From NORP23 sp050302475 (GTDB taxonomy: Bacteria > Pseudomonadota > Alphaproteobacteria > Rhodobacterales > Rhodobacteraceae): a DNA stretch of 64,000 nt. Positions within the stretch are counted from its first letter, which is position 1; each line of letters opens with the position of its first letter. Below are positions 40,574 to 48,541 of this stretch, piece by piece. The position numbers were made by a program, and so were the translations under genes. The notes under the pieces were generated by a model. That model saw nothing but the letters and a program-made list of their open reading frames with translations, was not told the origin of the DNA and did not search any database. The stretch covers positions 84,397 through 148,396 of the forward strand of contig JBNLBF010000005.1 of NCBI GenBank assembly GCA_050302475.1, in the 5' to 3' direction.

Positions 40574-41080
40574 ATGAGCAAAGGCACAAAGTTTCGCGCC
40601 AATGATTACGTGGTCTACCCGTCCCATGGCGTGGGCAAAGTGGTTTCCATCGAAAAGCAGGAAGTCGCTGGGTTTGAACTGGAGATGTTTGTCATCACCT
40701 TTGAAAAAGACAAGATGACGCTTCGTGTTCCGACCGAAAAAGCCGAGTCGGTTGGGATGCGCCCGCTCTCCAGCCCTGACGTGGTGGAAAAAGCCATGAC
40801 GACGCTGAAAGGCCGCGCGCGGGTGAAACGTGCCATGTGGTCGCGCCGTGCTCAGGAATACGAACAGAAAATCAATTCCGGTGATCTGATCATGATCGCC
40901 GAAGTGGTTCGTGACCTGCACCGTAATGACGAACAGCGCGAACAATCCTATTCCGAACGTCAGCTCTACGAAGCCGCACTGGAACGCCTGACGCGCGAAG
41001 TTGCTGCCGTGGACGGGATGGGCGAAGATGATGCACAGCGCAAGGTCGGTGATCTGCTGGACAAACGCGCTGCTGCTTGA
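40574..41080 (+). CDS. carD: CarD-family transcription regulator
   Basis: CarD/CdnL binds the RNA polymerase beta subunit and stabilises open complexes, notably at rRNA promoters. The 168 residues have the N-terminal Tudor-like RNAP-interaction domain (NDYVVYPSHGVGKVVSIEKQ) and the helical C-terminal DNA-binding domain (RVKRAMWSRRAQEYEQKINS). It has its own promoter and terminator, thus monocistronic. Confidence 0.95.
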   Translation: MSKGTKFRANDYVVYPSHGVGKVVSIEKQEVAGFELEMFVITFEKDKMTLRVPTEKAESVGMRPLSSPDVVEKAMTTLKGRARVKRAMWSRRAQEYEQKINSGDLIMIAEVVRDLHRNDEQREQSYSERQLYEAALERLTREVAAVDGMGEDDAQRKVGDLLDKRAAA

Positions 41081-41094
41081 GCTAGAATTTTGTG

Positions 41095-41129
41095 AAAACG
41101 CCCTGCGATTTGCGGGGCGTTTTTTTATG
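41095..41129 (+). terminator. Terminator between carD and cobS
   Basis: AAAACGCCCTGC pairs with GCGGGGCGTTTT across GATTT with one mismatch, followed by further T residues. The A-tract side would serve the convergent cobS gene. Confidence 0.8.
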
Positions 41130-41886
41130 TGAGGATGGCAACGGCTGTGGCTATCGCGGCCAATTCGGCGACCTGTTGCGTCGCCCCCAGAATATCCCCC
41201 GTTTGCCCGCCAAGTGCGCGTTTGGCGTAAGCCGTAATCGGCAGGATGGCGAGGAACGGGATCAGGAACAGCGCTGCCGCCCCAAAGCCCGTTGCCAGGA
41301 TACATAAAACCAGCGCGATAAGGGCCCCTGTTAAGACCGTCAGCTCGGTCGGTTGGCCGGTGGTGGCGGACAGGCCATCCTCGGTCGCATTGCGCAGGAT
41401 CACCATCTGGAAGGACATGGCGGCGCGACTGACCGCGCCTATGGCCGCCAGCGTCATCACCGCGGTCGCAATGTCAGCCAGTCCGGACCAACGGCCCAGT
41501 GTCACCAGCAACAGGACCAGCACGCCATAGGTGCCGATCTGGCTGTCATGCATGATTTCCAGCTTCTTTTCCCGGCTGGATGCCCCCATTCCGTCGGCCG
41601 TGTCGGCAAGGCCGTCCTCGTGCATGCCTCCGGTCATCAGGATCAGCGCTGCGAGCGCGATAATCGCGGTTATTGCTGGTGGCGTGCCTAACCCAGCGGC
41701 GGCGCCGGCGATCACGGCAGCGATGCCCCCTAAGGCGGCACCAACAATGGGATAGGCCCAGGCCGCTTTGGCCCCGCGTTTCGCCGCCTGATGGTGATCG
41801 ACAGGGACGGGCAGGCGGGACAGGAGGGCAAAGGCGACCCAGATGTCGTGTCCCTCAATATCCAGATTTTGCCAAAAGTCGCGCAT
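41125..41886 (-). CDS. cobS: Adenosylcobinamide-GDP ribazoletransferase
   Basis: CobS joins adenosylcobinamide-GDP and alpha-ribazole in the inner membrane, the last assembly step of vitamin B12. The motif GGMHEDGLADTADG (residues 86-99) is diagnostic and six or more hydrophobic segments follow. The start at 41,886 (MRDFWQ) is chosen over 41,928 because its GAGGGACC-ATG mirrors the ribosome-binding site of the divergent cobT. Length 253 is normal. Confidence 0.94.
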   Translation of the reverse strand: MRDFWQNLDIEGHDIWVAFALLSRLPVPVDHHQAAKRGAKAAWAYPIVGAALGGIAAVIAGAAAGLGTPPAITAIIALAALILMTGGMHEDGLADTADGMGASSREKKLEIMHDSQIGTYGVLVLLLVTLGRWSGLADIATAVMTLAAIGAVSRAAMSFQMVILRNATEDGLSATTGQPTELTVLTGALIALVLCILATGFGAAALFLIPFLAILPITAYAKRALGGQTGDILGATQQVAELAAIATAVAILT

Positions 41887-41961
41887 GGTCCCTCGCGGTT
41901 CGTTTTCCCTCTCAACATCCTTTAGCAAACCCGATAGAGCGGGGGAAGATGCGGAGGGACC
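41887..41961. promoter_or_regulatory. Divergent cobS/cobT control region with mirrored RBSs
   Basis: Both genes are preceded by GAGGGACCATG reading outward, so the 75-bp gap begins and ends with the same inverted sequence. No cobalamin riboswitch could fit in or was recognised in this space. Confidence 0.55.
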
Positions 41962-42966
41962 ATGACATTTTCAACTTTGGATGAGTTTGCGGCGATTGTC
42001 CGGGCATTTCCGGCGGCAGATCAGGCAGCGATCGACGGGGCGGCGGCGCGGAACGGGATGCTGACCAAACCCCCCGGTGCCCTTGGGCGGCTGGAGGATC
42101 TGGCGATCTGGTATGCGGGTTGGCGCGGCGATGCGCGACCCCGGCTGGAGAGCCCGCAGGTGTTGGTGTTCGCTGGCAATCATGGGGTAACGGCGCAGGG
42201 GATCTCCGCCTTTCCGCCCGAAGTGACGGTGCAGATGGTCGCGAATTTCGAGGCTGGCGGGGCGGCGATCAATCAGCTGTCGGACGCGTTCGGAGCGAAG
42301 ATGTCGGTCCATGCAATTGATCTGGACCGCCCGACGGAAGATTTCACAACAGGTCCCGCTATGGAGGACGAAGATTGCGTCGCCGCGTTGCGCGTCGGGT
42401 GGGATGCGGTTGATCCGACAGCCGATCTGGTCGTCACGGGAGAAATGGGGATTGGCAACACGACGTCAGCTGCAGCCATTGCCTGTGCGCTGTTTGGCGG
42501 CACCGGAGGCGACTGGGTCGGGCGCGGCACTGGCATTGATGACGAAGGACTGGAACGCAAAGCTGACGTGGTCGATTGGGGCGTCTCGCTGCATCAGGGC
42601 ACCCCGCTGGAGGTTCTGGCGCATTTGGGCGGGCGTGAGCTGGCAGCGATGGTCGGCGCTATTGCGCGGGCACGAGCGGAACGGATACCGGTCATTCTGG
42701 ACGGGTTCATCTGCACGGCTTCGGCGTCGGTGCTGCACGCACTGTCCTCAACAGCGCTGGATCATTGCGTTGCAGGCCATGTGTCCGCCGAACAGGCACA
42801 CCGGGTGCTGCTGGACAAATTGGGTAAAGAGCCGTTGTTGTCCTTGGGCATGCGGCTTGGCGAAGGCTCCGGCGCGGCGCTGGCGATTGGCGTCCTGAAA
42901 GGCGCAATCGCCTGCCATTCCGGCATGGCGACGTTCGCCGAGGCTGGGGTTTCTGAGGGGGACTAA
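41962..42966 (+). CDS. cobT: Nicotinate-nucleotide-dimethylbenzimidazole phosphoribosyltransferase
   Basis: CobT makes alpha-ribazole phosphate from dimethylbenzimidazole and nicotinate mononucleotide, the substrate source for CobS. The 334 residues show KPPGALGRLEDLA near the N-terminus, GNHGV (72-76), and TGEMGIGNTT (159-168). Divergent from cobS; the two make the lower-ligand end of B12 synthesis. The rest of the cob pathway is not in the window. Confidence 0.95.
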   Translation: MTFSTLDEFAAIVRAFPAADQAAIDGAAARNGMLTKPPGALGRLEDLAIWYAGWRGDARPRLESPQVLVFAGNHGVTAQGISAFPPEVTVQMVANFEAGGAAINQLSDAFGAKMSVHAIDLDRPTEDFTTGPAMEDEDCVAALRVGWDAVDPTADLVVTGEMGIGNTTSAAAIACALFGGTGGDWVGRGTGIDDEGLERKADVVDWGVSLHQGTPLEVLAHLGGRELAAMVGAIARARAERIPVILDGFICTASASVLHALSSTALDHCVAGHVSAEQAHRVLLDKLGKEPLLSLGMRLGEGSGAALAIGVLKGAIACHSGMATFAEAGVSEGD

Positions 42967-42969
42967 CCC

Positions 42970-43863
42970 TCAGGACACAAGGTTTAACGTTTTCGCGGAA
43001 ATGGAAACTTTTGCCGTCATGCCCCATTCGAACCGCAGGTAATCCTGTTCGATGCCATCAGCAAAGATCACGCCGCCATCATTCATGCGCGACGTCATGG
43101 ACAGGTTCGACCCGGCTCCGATTTGACCATAGCGCAGGCTGTTGCCGCTGATATTGCTTGGCCACGGCTCGCGCGCGAAATAGGCGGCGGTGGGGTCGGT
43201 GCGGGTGAAATCGAAAAACTTGTTTGTCGTGGTCATAATGGACCGTGCCCATCCGGTCAATCCGGTACCTGTCGAGACGATCAGACCGGAGGAGGACTGA
43301 TATTCCGTCTTGGATTCCGCATGAAGGTCATAGCGGGCAGATTGGTGGGAGCGATGGCCGATGAAAAGTTCGTTCAGCGCGATCATCTTTTGCCCGTCAT
43401 CCAATGATGCCTCTACCATCGTCAGGGCTTTCAGATTTGCATCGTTTTTGACAACGCTGTCAAAAAGATCGCCAAGTTGGGGCAGGGCAGAGGCGGTTAG
43501 AACGCCCTCGGTCCTTGCCGGATCGGCAGACAGGCCGATCACCGGCTGACCGTTAAGATATTTGGCAAGGTTGGCGACCAGACCGTCCTGTCCAATCGCC
43601 ACTACGATGTCGTTGGGACCAAACAGAAACCGATCCAGATCGCTGCGCGAAAGCTGCGCCATCGACCATTCTGCGGGCACCATCCGCTTGGCGGTCTCGA
43701 CAGCGGCGATTTGTTTGACATGTGCGGATTCAATATCCGCAACCGTCTGCCCACGGGTTTTGAGGAAAAAGTCCACTTGTCCCCGCGTGCCATGTTCGGC
43801 AAGCAAGCTGTCATATTCGCTTTGTCGTGTCAGAATGACGACGCGGGGGCTAAGGGACGACAT
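42970..43863 (-). CDS. NAD-kinase-like protein
   Basis: A 297-residue protein with the layout of ATP-NAD kinases: a nucleotide loop GQDG (residues 91-94, GGDG in true NAD kinases), an NE pair (164-165, LNELFIGH) and the later SSGLIVSTGTGLTGWARS. The changed GQDG loop leaves the activity uncertain; it may phosphorylate NAD or a related compound, or only bind it. It is third in an operon after the Nudix-like regulator and the SPFH protein, 11 bp from the latter. Confidence 0.78.
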   Translation of the reverse strand: MSSLSPRVVILTRQSEYDSLLAEHGTRGQVDFFLKTRGQTVADIESAHVKQIAAVETAKRMVPAEWSMAQLSRSDLDRFLFGPNDIVVAIGQDGLVANLAKYLNGQPVIGLSADPARTEGVLTASALPQLGDLFDSVVKNDANLKALTMVEASLDDGQKMIALNELFIGHRSHQSARYDLHAESKTEYQSSSGLIVSTGTGLTGWARSIMTTTNKFFDFTRTDPTAAYFAREPWPSNISGNSLRYGQIGAGSNLSMTSRMNDGGVIFADGIEQDYLRFEWGMTAKVSISAKTLNLVS

Positions 43864-43874
43864 GGTTTCCTCCG

Positions 43875-44855
43875 TCAGGCTTTGGGTTGTGCGAGCGTTT
43901 TCTGGATCTGCGAAACGACGCCGGATAGCATGTCAGGTGTGATCGACAGATTATCGATATTCTGCAGCTTTCCGGCGAATTCCTGCGCCGCCATGCCCAG
44001 TAAAACCATCGGTGGCAGATCGCCATAGATGGCAAGGCGCTCGCGTTCGGTCTCGAGCTTGGCCTGTTCGATCACGCGTATCTGGTTGGCTTCGGCCTCG
44101 GCTTCGATCTTCAGGGTCTCAGCAGCAGAAAGCGATTTGGTTCTGGCGTTTTCGTTTTCGCGTTCGATCAGCGATTTCTGGCGGGTGGCGAGTTCGACCT
44201 GATTATTCAACTCGTTCTCGGCAATCGCACGCTCCTTTTCGACGGCCAACGCACGGCGGGCGAAGGTGGCTTCATCGGCCTGTTGTTGCAAACGCTCGAA
44301 GGTCGGGGTTTGCAGGGCGCGGGACAGTTCACTGCTGGCCGCAACATTGGCAACGCTGACATTCACCAGCTCCAATCCCATAGCGGGAAGGGTCTGATCC
44401 TTGGCGAACCCGGCTTCCAGTTCTCCTTGCAGCGGCGCAACACCTTTTTCCAGTAGGTCGCGCACATCATGTCCCTTAACGTATACCGACGTGAAACGAC
44501 GTGTCAGGGTCACGATCATTGAATTGATCTGATCAATCGGTTTTCCGACAAGTTTGCCGTTCGACAGATTGATCGAAAAATCGACCCTCTCGCCAATTTT
44601 GGTTGGATCGGAAACACGCCAAACGATGTTGCCTTGTACGGTGACGTCCTGGTGATCCTTGGACTGACCTTTCAAAAGGAATGGCAGTTCACGGTCGTCC
44701 ATTGGAACTTCGACGATGGAACTGTTGCTGGGGTCAAACCAGAAAGCCAGACCGCGGCCTGATTTCACGATACGTCCAGCGCGATAGCGATTGATGTGGC
44801 TGGAGGCGTCCGATCTGAGGTGACGGCGGAGGGGGTAGGCAGCAATATAAGCCAT
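43875..44855 (-). CDS. SPFH/Band 7 domain protein (stomatin/flotillin-like)
   Basis: A 326-residue protein. The SPFH domain covers about residues 20-200 (GRGLAFWFDPSNSSIVEVPM, VRDLLEKGVAPLQGELEAGF), then a long coiled coil rich in Glu, Ala and Gln (VELATRQKSLIERENENART) and a short end. No clear N-terminal membrane helix is present, so membrane contact would be peripheral. SPFH proteins form ring assemblies at membranes. It lies 12 bp after the Nudix-like gene. Confidence 0.85.
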   Translation of the reverse strand: MAYIAAYPLRRHLRSDASSHINRYRAGRIVKSGRGLAFWFDPSNSSIVEVPMDDRELPFLLKGQSKDHQDVTVQGNIVWRVSDPTKIGERVDFSINLSNGKLVGKPIDQINSMIVTLTRRFTSVYVKGHDVRDLLEKGVAPLQGELEAGFAKDQTLPAMGLELVNVSVANVAASSELSRALQTPTFERLQQQADEATFARRALAVEKERAIAENELNNQVELATRQKSLIERENENARTKSLSAAETLKIEAEAEANQIRVIEQAKLETERERLAIYGDLPPMVLLGMAAQEFAGKLQNIDNLSITPDMLSGVVSQIQKTLAQPKA

Positions 44856-44867
44856 TTTCTTTTCCTT

Positions 44868-45551
44868 TCATTTCAGTCTGTATAATTCGGCGGGTCGGAA
44901 CGCGGCGGCAGCCTCGCGCCGACCTGTTGGCACGATCTGCCCTTTGTCGAGCAGTTTGCGCCGGAAAGCGGGTTTGGTGAGCGGTTGATTCAGGATCGCT
45001 TCGTGAATTTCCTGAATTTCCCGCAGAGTAAATTCGGTTGGCAGCAGGCCGTAGGCGACCAGCGTATAATCCAGCTTACCGCGCAGGCGTTTGACAGTTT
45101 CGCCAAGGATAATGTCGTGATCAAAGGCGAGATTTAATTCGATGCCGTCGGTGACTGCGCGGGCAGGCCCGCCGGTTTCGCCCTGCCAATCGACGGAAAT
45201 TTCCGCCAGCGTCAGGTCCGATTTAGCCGCAATTGCGGTTTCGATTTCCGCTAGGGGGGTAAGGGCGAAATAAGCGATGCTGATCACCCGTTGGCGCGGG
45301 TCGCGGCCAAGGTCGCCGAAGCTGTAAAGCTGTTCGATATAGGCATTGGGCGCACCAGCTTTGGTCGCAAGAATGCGATTGGCGGTGGCGTCCACGCTTT
45401 CATCAATGTGCACGAAGCCCCCCGGTAGTGCCCAGTCCCCGCCTACTTCTTTTGCGTCGGTGCGGTTTTGCAGCATGCAGCACAGCTTGCCCTTGCGGAT
45501 TGTGCAAAGGGCTAGGTCGATGGCAACGCTTGGGTTTTGGTGGGTGGTCAT
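44868..45551 (-). CDS. Nudix-fold transcription regulator, NrtR-like
   Basis: A 227-residue protein with an N-terminal Nudix domain (residues 1-140) and a C-terminal winged helix (TLREIQEIHEAILNQPLTKP, FRRKLLDKGQIVPTG). The Nudix box starts normally (GGFVHIDESVDATANR, from 44) but its metal-binding EExG is replaced by ATKAG, so hydrolysis is unlikely. This is the layout of NrtR, which senses ADP-ribose-type ligands and represses NAD genes. It lies directly downstream of a palindromic site and heads an operon with an SPFH protein and a NAD-kinase-like protein. Confidence 0.85.
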   Translation of the reverse strand: MTTHQNPSVAIDLALCTIRKGKLCCMLQNRTDAKEVGGDWALPGGFVHIDESVDATANRILATKAGAPNAYIEQLYSFGDLGRDPRQRVISIAYFALTPLAEIETAIAAKSDLTLAEISVDWQGETGGPARAVTDGIELNLAFDHDIILGETVKRLRGKLDYTLVAYGLLPTEFTLREIQEIHEAILNQPLTKPAFRRKLLDKGQIVPTGRREAAAAFRPAELYRLK

Positions 45552-45560
45552 GGTGATTCC

Positions 45561-45591
45561 TTAGTAATTACTAAAATAGATATTACTAAAA
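45561..45591. promoter_or_regulatory. Palindromic operator of the Nudix-like regulator operon
   Basis: TTAGTAATTACTAA (45,561-45,574) is a perfect palindrome. ATTACTAAAA occurs at 45,567 and again at 45,582, a 15-bp period, giving three half-sites in 31 bp just 10 bp upstream of the start codon. Such a layout suits autorepression by a dimeric regulator. Confidence 0.65.
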
Positions 45592-45649
45592 AGATTATAA
45601 GTAAAGCAGATAAAAACAAACCACCCGAAATAAGGTGGTTTGGTCTTGA

Positions 45650-46063
45650 TCAGCTTGCCTGCGTCAGCGCCAGTCCGGTGTCCAGTAGGGCTTTGATTTC
45701 GTCCACACCCGTGCCCGCGACAATGCGGCCGTATTCCTTATCGCCTTTTAGCACCAGCAGGGTGGAGCGGCGGGGGATGTTGCGGGAGGTTGTGACCTCA
45801 TGGCGGGAATAGGTGTCCCAGTCGACATTGACGAAGACCATTTGTTCGTAGGCCGGGTTCTGGGCGCGCAGTTCCGTGATCACGCGGTGCTGGCGGGCGC
45901 AGGTGCTGCACCATGTGGCGGAATAATCGACAAAGACGGTTTTGCCTTCGGCCAGCGCCTGTTGGATCAGACCGGGCGTGTATTGGATGGTTTCACCGGC
46001 ACTGGCGGCCATCGGCAGGATGGCTATAGCGGCGGTGGTGGTCAGAAAATGTCTGCGGTTCAT
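45650..46063 (-). CDS. Tat-exported thioredoxin-like protein
   Basis: A 137-residue protein with a twin-arginine-like signal (MNRRHFLTTTAAIAILPMAA) and a thioredoxin fold with the redox pair in SATWCSTCARQHR. It likely receives electrons from the CcdA-type protein encoded just upstream and reduces periplasmic thiols. AAGGAG lies about seven bases before the ATG at 46,063; a longer frame to 46,141 is rejected since it would overlap the neighbour. Confidence 0.87.
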   Translation of the reverse strand: MNRRHFLTTTAAIAILPMAASAGETIQYTPGLIQQALAEGKTVFVDYSATWCSTCARQHRVITELRAQNPAYEQMVFVNVDWDTYSRHEVTTSRNIPRRSTLLVLKGDKEYGRIVAGTGVDEIKALLDTGLALTQAS

Positions 46064-46073
46064 AAGATGCTCC

Positions 46074-46787
46074 TTAAATTGAGACAGAGAGGTCTTGCAG
46101 CCAGAAGGGGAGGTTTCTGACGGCCCAGGCCTCGATGACATGGTGGAATTTGAACAGGATGGCGATGCCGACCATCAGGAACAGCCCGCCCATGATGGGT
46201 TTGGATTTCTCGGCAATACCGCGAAGCGCCTGCGTGCGGGACCGGATGGCGGTGCGAGCGCCAAAGCCGAGGCCGATGACCAATGTCGAGACGCCGAAGG
46301 CGAAGAATAGCATGATCAGCGCAACCCAGAACAGGTTTTGGCCTTGGGAGGCCAGCGCGATGGCTCCGCCAAGCGTGGGGCCGATGCAAGGCGACCAGAC
46401 GGCGCCCAGAAGCATGCCGCCGAGAAACTGTCCCTGGAAACCGGTGAGGTTCATATTGAACATGCGCTGATCAGCGGAGGCTGCCATCCCTGCGGTGGCC
46501 ATTTCGAAACGGCGCGAAAAGGCCGGGACGATCAGGATCAGACCGAAGAGAACCATCAGCGACGCCCCGATCTGGGCCAGCAGGTCCTGCGTTAGGCCGA
46601 TGGAATAGCCGATGGTGGCAACGAACATGCCAAACGTGACGAAGCTGACCGTCAGTCCCAGCGCTAGCGCCAACGGACCGCGCCGATCCTGATCCAAAGA
46701 TGCGGCGAGAACGATTGGCAGCACCGGCAGAACGCAGGGGTTGATCAGGGTCAGTAAGCCCGCACCATATGCGAAGAGAAGTTCCAA
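46074..46787 (-). CDS. CcdA/DsbD-type transmembrane thiol electron carrier
   Basis: A 237-residue inner-membrane protein of the CcdA family with six hydrophobic segments. The two redox cysteines lie in NPCVLPVLP (residue 18) and in GAVWSPCIGPTLGG. It moves reducing power from cytoplasmic thioredoxin to the periplasm. It forms a two-gene operon with the Tat-exported thioredoxin, 10 bp downstream. Confidence 0.9.
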   Translation of the reverse strand: MELLFAYGAGLLTLINPCVLPVLPIVLAASLDQDRRGPLALALGLTVSFVTFGMFVATIGYSIGLTQDLLAQIGASLMVLFGLILIVPAFSRRFEMATAGMAASADQRMFNMNLTGFQGQFLGGMLLGAVWSPCIGPTLGGAIALASQGQNLFWVALIMLFFAFGVSTLVIGLGFGARTAIRSRTQALRGIAEKSKPIMGGLFLMVGIAILFKFHHVIEAWAVRNLPFWLQDLSVSI

Positions 46788-46860
46788 ATGACCTCTTTAC
46801 AATTTGGTACGTTAAATCACAGCGCAGGTGGTGGCGCGACAAACATTGTCTCGCACCCGC

Positions 46861-48315
46861 TCACAGTTGGGTGATTATCTGACCGTCGGTTCTGAGCTGT
46901 TGAAAGAGTGCCTGCGCCTGTGCGACCAGCGCGGTCGAAAGATCCCCCGGCAGGTCATACTGTTTAATAGGGTGAACCATTTCCGAGGTCTCGATAATGA
47001 CCTCGGGCGGAGTGCTGAGGCCCAACTGATCGAACAGGGTCGCGGTATCAGGGGTGGCCGTAAATGTCGGCATATCCAGAAAACTTATCCCCGTGAGCCT
47101 GCGCAGATAGTCGTAGGCGCAGATCCAATACCGGACCCAATAAGCCAATTGGTCCGGGGCGCTCTCGTTCATAATGTCTTCGACCCCGTCAAACAAAATA
47201 GGTTTGTGGAGCTTGCCAAATTCAAAATGACCGATGTCGCGCATGTAATCCTGCACGAAACTATCGTCTTCATGCATTTCGCTATACCGCAGATATTGTC
47301 GGTGCATGGATATGGCATGGTCTATCGGATCACGCAGCGGGACGAGGAAGATCGCATCCGGGAATGCCTCGCGAAGCGCCGGCAAACGCGAGATATTGGC
47401 GTTGTTTTTCGAAACATATCTTTTAAACTGGCCATTGGCAGCGCGAGAGGCCAGCAGGCGTTTCATGTTGTCACCCAGCCGTGAGGCGAGCGTGGTGCCC
47501 TTAACCGTAGACAGCAGAATACCGGTTTTGGTGAAGAGGTCGGGGAATTCCTGCTGCCAGAATACTTCTTCAAAGGCTTCGGGGCTGTCGGGGTTGATCA
47601 TCATGCCATCGCCGTGGCTGCGTTCCTGTTTGTCGGTGGATTTCCGAAATGGCGCGGAAAGCTTGCCCCACAGGATTGGGGCGCGCGGGAAAGGCATGTC
47701 GCGATAGGTGCTGGTGGCCACGTCGGGATGACGGGACAGGATTTCCAGCATCAGCGTTGTGCCGGCGCGGGGCAAGGCGGTGATGAAAACCGGGCGATCA
47801 ATGGTCTGTGCGGCGATCTGCTTGCCGTATATCTGTGTTTCAAGGTCGGAGAGCGTCTCGCGCAGGGCGCGCGAAGAAAACGCCAGTTTGTGGATCATGC
47901 GATCCAGCCGTGTGTAATTAATGTCTGGATTGACCAGCTGCGTCGCTGCCCGGCCAAGCCACATGGCGAGCGCGAAAAACACCAGCGTCAGAATAATAAC
48001 GGACGGTCTGAGCGAAAACGCCGCAAACTGGTCCAGTGGCATTTTGAACAGCAGTGCTGCAATCAGCACGGGGATCGCGGCGATCAATAAAACTGCGGCG
48101 ATCCGCAGAACCAGATCAAATGTGCCTTTGCCGGTTGATATCGCCGCCTTGCGGATGGCGGTTTCTTTTTGGTCGTCGCTGAGAGTTTTGTCGGAAACGG
48201 TTGCCATTGCCCCCTGAAACGCCCCCAACAGGGACGTGGTCCGACCCCAAATGCCTAAGCGGACAAAGGCCCAGGCAAAGAGCAGGCAGACAAGGCTATA
48301 GCTTAGCAGGATCAC
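46861..48315 (-). CDS. Membrane-anchored sulfotransferase-family protein
   Basis: A 484-residue protein. Hydrophobic segments at about residues 1-20, 70-90 and 105-121 are followed by a PAPS-dependent sulfotransferase domain: the phosphosulfate loop FITALPRAGTT (residues 177-187) and the 3'-phosphate motif LRDPIDHAISMHRQY. It would transfer sulfate to an unknown acceptor at the membrane face. It overlaps the small membrane gene upstream by four bases, in a unit with an arylsulfotransferase-like gene. Confidence 0.82.
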   Translation of the reverse strand: MILLSYSLVCLLFAWAFVRLGIWGRTTSLLGAFQGAMATVSDKTLSDDQKETAIRKAAISTGKGTFDLVLRIAAVLLIAAIPVLIAALLFKMPLDQFAAFSLRPSVIILTLVFFALAMWLGRAATQLVNPDINYTRLDRMIHKLAFSSRALRETLSDLETQIYGKQIAAQTIDRPVFITALPRAGTTLMLEILSRHPDVATSTYRDMPFPRAPILWGKLSAPFRKSTDKQERSHGDGMMINPDSPEAFEEVFWQQEFPDLFTKTGILLSTVKGTTLASRLGDNMKRLLASRAANGQFKRYVSKNNANISRLPALREAFPDAIFLVPLRDPIDHAISMHRQYLRYSEMHEDDSFVQDYMRDIGHFEFGKLHKPILFDGVEDIMNESAPDQLAYWVRYWICAYDYLRRLTGISFLDMPTFTATPDTATLFDQLGLSTPPEVIIETSEMVHPIKQYDLPGDLSTALVAQAQALFQQLRTDGQIITQL

Positions 48316-48539
48316 GAGTCAGTGTCGGATCCCGAAACCTCGGGTTCAGTGCCGCGGATGCGTTTGATCAAACGTTTCAGCGGGTACCAGAAGAAGCCGA
48401 GGATCACCAGAAACACGACCCCGAAGAAGGCAAGGATCGAGCCGATGGCGCTGAGGCCCGCACCGGGGCCGACATAGGCCAGCGATGGGCTGGCGCTTAA
48501 CAGGATAAAAGCGAAGGCTGAGAACAGGAACTTGGGCAT
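48312..48539 (-). CDS. Small membrane protein between two sulfotransferase genes
   Basis: A 75-residue protein with a signal-like N-terminus (FLFSAFAFILLSASPSLA), a GPGAGLSAIGS turn, one further membrane segment and a basic-then-acidic cytoplasmic end. The pattern YVGPGAG followed by a membrane segment occurs in small proteins beside ASST-type genes. Function unknown. Linked to both neighbours by a four-base overlap and a 2-bp gap, so it is probably part of the same complex or pathway. Confidence 0.7.
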   Translation of the reverse strand: MPKFLFSAFAFILLSASPSLAYVGPGAGLSAIGSILAFFGVVFLVILGFFWYPLKRLIKRIRGTEPEVSGSDTDS

Positions 48540-48541
48540 AG

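Noticed and set aside
41887..41961. Cobalamin riboswitch before cobT or cobS
   Set aside because: The gap is 75 bp including both ribosome-binding sites, too short for a riboswitch of about 200 nt, and no B12-box-like sequence was seen.
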